From JBBITW01 sp037440525 (GTDB taxonomy: Bacteria > Desulfobacterota > BSN033 > UBA1163): a DNA stretch of 15,767 nt. Under the pieces are notes generated by a model. That model was not told the DNA's origin. It ran no database searches and saw only the letters and a program-made list of their open reading frames with translations. The position numbers were made by a program, and so were the translations under genes. Location of the stretch: contig JBBITW010000078.1 of assembly GCA_037440525.1 (NCBI GenBank), positions 1 through 15,767 of the forward strand. The letters run 5' to 3'. The first letter of the stretch is position 1. Every line of letters begins with the position of its first letter. Positions 13,537 to 15,767 of the stretch are shown one piece after another.

Positions 13537-14433
13537 ATGGCATCAAGTGATTCTATATTTAAATGGATAGTCCTTTCAATTACTTCTCCTAAAAGATTTG
13601 TGGATGGAATATCAAATTTCCTCTTTGAACAGGGAATAAATGGGATAGAAGAAGTAGAAGTGGATTCTGAAACGCAGAGATTAAAGGCTTACTTGAAAGC
13701 AGAGGAAGATTCAGAAAGGATTCTCTATTATCTCAGAAGATATTTGAGATCAATCAAGAAGATTGAGACTGAACCAATAGAGATAGATTTAAAAACAGAT
13801 TTCATCTTAGATGAAGATTGGGTAGAGAGCTGGAAGAGATTTTTTAAGCCCATAAGAATTGGAAAAAGGATTGTTGTTAAACCTCCATGGTCAAGGAGTA
13901 ATTTGAAAAGGGAGGGGATATCTATTGATATAAATCCTGGGATGGCATTTGGAACAGGGAGCCATCCAACTACAAAACTTTGTCTGAAGGCTATTGAACG
14001 AAGAATTATGGCAGAGAGATACTCAGTTCTTGATGTAGGCACAGGTTCAGGCATCTTGGCCATTGCTTCGGCCAGGCTTGGGGCCAAAAAGGTTCTTGGT
14101 CTTGATATAGATGAAAAGGCTGTTGAGGTGGCAAGGGAGAATGTAGAGAGAAATGGTGTTGGGGAGATCGTTGCCATAAGAAAAGGGAGTATTGGGATTG
14201 TCAGGGGATGTTTTGATATTGTAGTTTCAAACCTTGATTTTAGGGGCTTAAGTAGAATGAGAATTCCCCTAATTCGACATACAAAGAGAAATGGTATTTT
14301 AATTATTTCAGGAATATTGGAGAAGGAAGAGGATAGGATTTGTAAACACTACCTCAAAGGTGATTTCTTAAGATTAATAGAGACAGATAGGGAAGGGGAA
14401 TGGATATGTATGACCTTTAGGAAAGGGGATTAA
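13537..14433 (+). CDS. prmA: Ribosomal protein L11 methyltransferase
   Basis: 298 residues; uses S-adenosylmethionine to methylate L11. A ferredoxin-like N-terminal domain (about 1-75) leads into DEDWVESWKRFFKPIRIG (90-107), then IDINPGMAFGTGSHPTT, the PrmA signature, and VLDVGTGSGILAIASARLGA, the SAM-binding motif I, with LGLDID as the acidic ribose-binding strand. The usual catalytic-loop motif NI(L)A is changed to NLDF (VVSNLDFRGL), which is unusual for PrmA and could indicate relaxed or changed activity. Start ATG 13537 has only a weak purine stretch upstream and lies 22 nt after the hydrolase. It is joined to rsmE with no gap; the prmA-rsmE pair is a common bacterial arrangement, which supports the assignment. 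Confidence 0.88.
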   Translation: MASSDSIFKWIVLSITSPKRFVDGISNFLFEQGINGIEEVEVDSETQRLKAYLKAEEDSERILYYLRRYLRSIKKIETEPIEIDLKTDFILDEDWVESWKRFFKPIRIGKRIVVKPPWSRSNLKREGISIDINPGMAFGTGSHPTTKLCLKAIERRIMAERYSVLDVGTGSGILAIASARLGAKKVLGLDIDEKAVEVARENVERNGVGEIVAIRKGSIGIVRGCFDIVVSNLDFRGLSRMRIPLIRHTKRNGILIISGILEKEEDRICKHYLKGDFLRLIETDREGEWICMTFRKGD

Positions 14434-15183
14434 ATGGCAAGGTTTTATGTTCCAGATCCTAAGATAGAAGATGAGATATTGATAGTTAAAGGAAGCGAGA
14501 CAAGACATATCCAAAGGGTTTTAAGACTTAAAGAGGGTGATGAGATTTCGATATTTGATGGTACAGGGAAAGAATACAAAGGTATTATCATAGAAGAGAA
14601 GCCTTCATTGATTTCTGTAAGGATTAAAGATCAATTCTTTTCCATGAGGGAATCACCCCTGGAGATTACACTGGCCCAGAGTTTGTTAAAATTTGAAAAA
14701 ATGGATTTGATTATTCAAAAGGCAACAGAATTGGGTGTTAAAGGGATCATTCCATTTTTTTCCTCTCGCTCAATACCTATTTTAGAAAAGTCTAAGGGAC
14801 TAAAAAGATATCATAGATGGGAAAGAATTGCTATTGAGGCCTCAAAGCAATGTGGAAGGGGATTCATCCCCAGGATCAGTGCAATTAAAGATTTTTCCGA
14901 AGTTATTTTAATTCCAAATAATGAATCATTAAGACTCATTCTCTGGGAAAGGGAGGGAGAGGGACTTAAAGACTTATTTAAAACCTTAAGGGAGGTAAAA
15001 AAGGTTTTCTTTATGGTTGGACCTGAAGGAGGATTTAATGAAAAAGAGGTTGCGGATGCCTTAGAAAGGGGATTTATTCCCATAAATCTGGGAGAGAGGA
15101 TATTGAGGGCAGAAACCGCAGGTATCTCTATGCTCAGCATTCTCCAATATGAATGGGGAGATATGAGTAAAAATAAAAATTAG
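14434..15183 (+). CDS. rsmE: 16S rRNA (uracil-1498-N3)-methyltransferase
   Basis: 249 residues, SPOUT-class methyltransferase that modifies U1498 of 16S rRNA. An N-terminal PUA-like domain (MARFYVPDPK, HIQRVLRLKEGDEISIFDG) precedes the trefoil-knot domain, with KATELGV (96-102), EASKQCGR (135-142), GPEGGF (196-201) and LGERILRAETAG (219-230), the knot forming the SAM site. All family motifs are present and length is normal. The ATG immediately follows the prmA stop (TAA-ATG), with AGGAAAGGGG upstream in prmA as ribosome site. It is the last gene of the rightward operon; its TAG overlaps the left arm of the terminator hairpin. Confidence 0.94.
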   Translation: MARFYVPDPKIEDEILIVKGSETRHIQRVLRLKEGDEISIFDGTGKEYKGIIIEEKPSLISVRIKDQFFSMRESPLEITLAQSLLKFEKMDLIIQKATELGVKGIIPFFSSRSIPILEKSKGLKRYHRWERIAIEASKQCGRGFIPRISAIKDFSEVILIPNNESLRLILWEREGEGLKDLFKTLREVKKVFFMVGPEGGFNEKEVADALERGFIPINLGERILRAETAGISMLSILQYEWGDMSKNKN

Positions 15184-15214
15184 GGGGCCAGAACTTCTAT
15201 TCTAATGGCCCCCT
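15182..15214. terminator. Strong bidirectional hairpin terminator
   Basis: AGGGGGCCA (15182-15190) pairs with TGGCCCCCT (15206-15214), a 9-bp GC-rich stem with a 15-nt loop. On the plus strand it is followed by TAATTAG, a poor U tract. On the minus strand it is followed by AATTTTTATTTTT, a good one. It therefore can end both the rsmE operon and the small minus-strand gene, and looks better suited to the latter. Confidence 0.8.
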
Positions 15215-15238
15215 TAATTAGAAAGGAGGGGTATGAAG

Positions 15239-15255
15239 GCCTGCCAGTGGCAGGC
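15239..15255. repeat. Short perfect hairpin GCCTGCC/GGCAGGC
   Basis: GCCTGCC (15239-15245) and GGCAGGC (15249-15255) form a 7-bp stem with a 3-nt loop between the convergent ends of rsmE and the small cysteine-rich gene. No adjacent U tract; perhaps an mRNA 3'-end stabiliser or part of the terminator region. Confidence 0.5.
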
Positions 15256-15271
15256 TTGGGAGGAGACTTGA

Positions 15272-15409
15272 TTAAGCAGCTTTCTTCTCAATATTGTTCA
15301 TAAATTCTTTATAGGTTTTACATTCTTGTATCAATTTACATTTTCTTCTACAGACTTCTATATGAATTTTCGGATTTCCTTTTCTTTTGTCACATACAAG
15401 GTAACTCAT
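15272..15409 (-). CDS. Small cysteine-rich protein, unknown function
   Basis: 45 residues, beginning MSYLVCDKRKGNPKIHIEVC, with cysteines at 6, 20, 24 and 30 (C-x13-C-x3-C-x5-C) and a basic composition, ending in EKKAA. Four regularly placed cysteines suggest zinc or iron binding, but I recognise no named family. Support for a real gene: GAGGAGG (15420-15426) stands 10 nt before the ATG, a near-consensus promoter lies upstream (15455-15482), and a terminator with a U tract on this strand lies downstream. No signal peptide or membrane segment is visible. It converges on rsmE and is transcribed alone, so context does not point to a role. A one-residue change in start is not available; this ATG is the only one near the ribosome site. 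Confidence 0.72.
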   Translation of the reverse strand: MSYLVCDKRKGNPKIHIEVCRRKCKLIQECKTYKEFMNNIEKKAA

Positions 15410-15454
15410 CTCTTATTATCCTCCTCAAAAATCTAAATATGGAACAGTATATAT

Positions 15455-15482
15455 CTTATAACACAAAATATAGATATGTCAA
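15455..15482 (-). promoter_or_regulatory. Promoter of the small cysteine-rich gene
   Basis: On the minus strand TTGACA (15482-15477, perfect -35) and TATAAG (15460-15455) are 16 bp apart. Start near 15448 gives a leader of about 38 nt containing GAGGAGG. No operator palindrome is visible next to it. Confidence 0.65.
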
Positions 15483-15667
15483 GAGAAAAATTCAAATTTT
15501 TTAAAAAAATTTATCCTTAAATTTCAATAACTTATAATTTTAAAGAAAAGTAAAGTAATAAATTTAAATAACATCTCTTGGAAATTTAAGCAATAAAATT
15601 ATCTTGATTAAAAAAATTAAATGGACTCTAATATCGTGTAATAAAAATAAATTACCCTTATTGAGCG
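15483..15667. other. Very AT-rich intergenic stretch
   Basis: About 185 bp of A/T runs with stops in all frames and no gene, hairpin or RNA that I can recognise. It may carry the promoter of a gene to the right of the window or simply be an AT-rich spacer prone to bending. Confidence 0.4.
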
Positions 15668-15749
15668 ATTCTATATTGTCGTTGCGAGACGAATTCAAAG
15701 CAATATCTACCGAATTGTCATTCCGAGCGAAGTGAGGAATCTATAGAAT
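15668..15749. repeat. Compound palindromic repeat of REP-like type
   Basis: Outer arms ATTCTATA (15668-15675) and TATAGAAT (15742-15749) are exact reverse complements. Inside lie two similar half-units, TTGTCGTTGCGAG...GCAATATCT (15676-15708) and TTGTCATTCCGAGCGAAGTG...GGAATCT (15715-15742). Each has short inverted ends (TTGC/GCAA and ATTCC/GGAAT). The TTGTCATT(G/C)CGAGCGAAG core resembles dispersed intergenic repeats I know from many deltaproteobacterial and related genomes; the copy number here cannot be judged from one window. Confidence 0.65.
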
Positions 15750-15767
15750 TCAAACCCTTATAAAACA

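Noticed and set aside
13728..14177. 149-codon open frame antisense to prmA
   Set aside because: Low-complexity Ser/Pro/Leu-rich shadow of a well-supported gene.
15233..15271. 12-codon plus-strand frame after AAAGGAGGGGT, as a leader peptide
   Set aside because: It lies downstream of a terminator with no following gene on this strand, and its frame consists largely of the GCCTGCC/GGCAGGC hairpin.
1..15767. CRISPR array, tRNA or rRNA genes
   Set aside because: No regularly spaced direct repeats and no tRNA- or rRNA-like segments were seen on either strand.

Overview
The window is AT-rich bacterial DNA carrying one long leftward operon for acyl-CoA chemistry and one long rightward operon for metal uptake and RNA/ribosome modification. 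They diverge from a 353-bp intergenic region (8719-9071). Two stand-alone desulforedoxin genes, family III CoA-transferases, a GAGGAGG-type Shine-Dalgarno habit and dispersed palindromic repeats suggest an anaerobe of the former Deltaproteobacteria (Desulfobacterota) or a similar lineage. That placement is an inference; there is no rRNA or other phylogenetic marker strong enough to fix it.

Layout. 1-664 has no intact gene: it holds a broken IS200/REP-associated transposase with its hairpin ends, a start-less coiled-coil fragment, and the promoter of the next gene. 665-2209 (+) is a YtcJ-like amidohydrolase that meets the leftward operon tail to tail, with overlapping stop codons. Reading leftward from 8718 to 2206, the operon encodes a crotonase with an altered active site, a canonical crotonase, an acyl-CoA synthetase, two tiny desulforedoxin proteins, a SirB1-like transglutaminase/TPR protein with no usual start codon, and two family III CoA-transferases, the first of which lacks the catalytic aspartate. 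The set can activate a carboxylic acid (by ligase or CoA transfer) and act on an unsaturated acyl-CoA. No acyl-CoA dehydrogenase, hydroxyacyl-CoA dehydrogenase or thiolase is present, so the substrate is unknown.

8775-8997 is a non-coding element with long imperfect terminal inverted repeats (MITE-like). Next comes a promoter with a perfect 22-bp palindrome over the expected start site, in front of a Fur-family regulator. The regulator is followed by CbiM-CbiQ-CbiO (an ECF-type nickel/cobalt transporter without a separate CbiN), then a tRNA-dihydrouridine synthase, an alpha/beta hydrolase, PrmA and RsmE. All are tightly spaced and end at a strong hairpin (15182-15214). The simplest reading is metal-responsive autoregulation of regulator plus transporter, with the modification genes transcribed behind them.

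15272-15409 (-) is an unrecognised 45-residue cysteine-rich protein with its own promoter and Shine-Dalgarno sequence, sharing the bidirectional terminator with rsmE. The rest, to 15767, is very AT-rich and ends in a compound palindromic repeat. The less routine points are the desulforedoxin pair inside an acyl-CoA operon, the missing start codon, the two enzymes with replaced catalytic residues, the inverted-repeat element, the operator palindrome and the small cysteine-rich gene.
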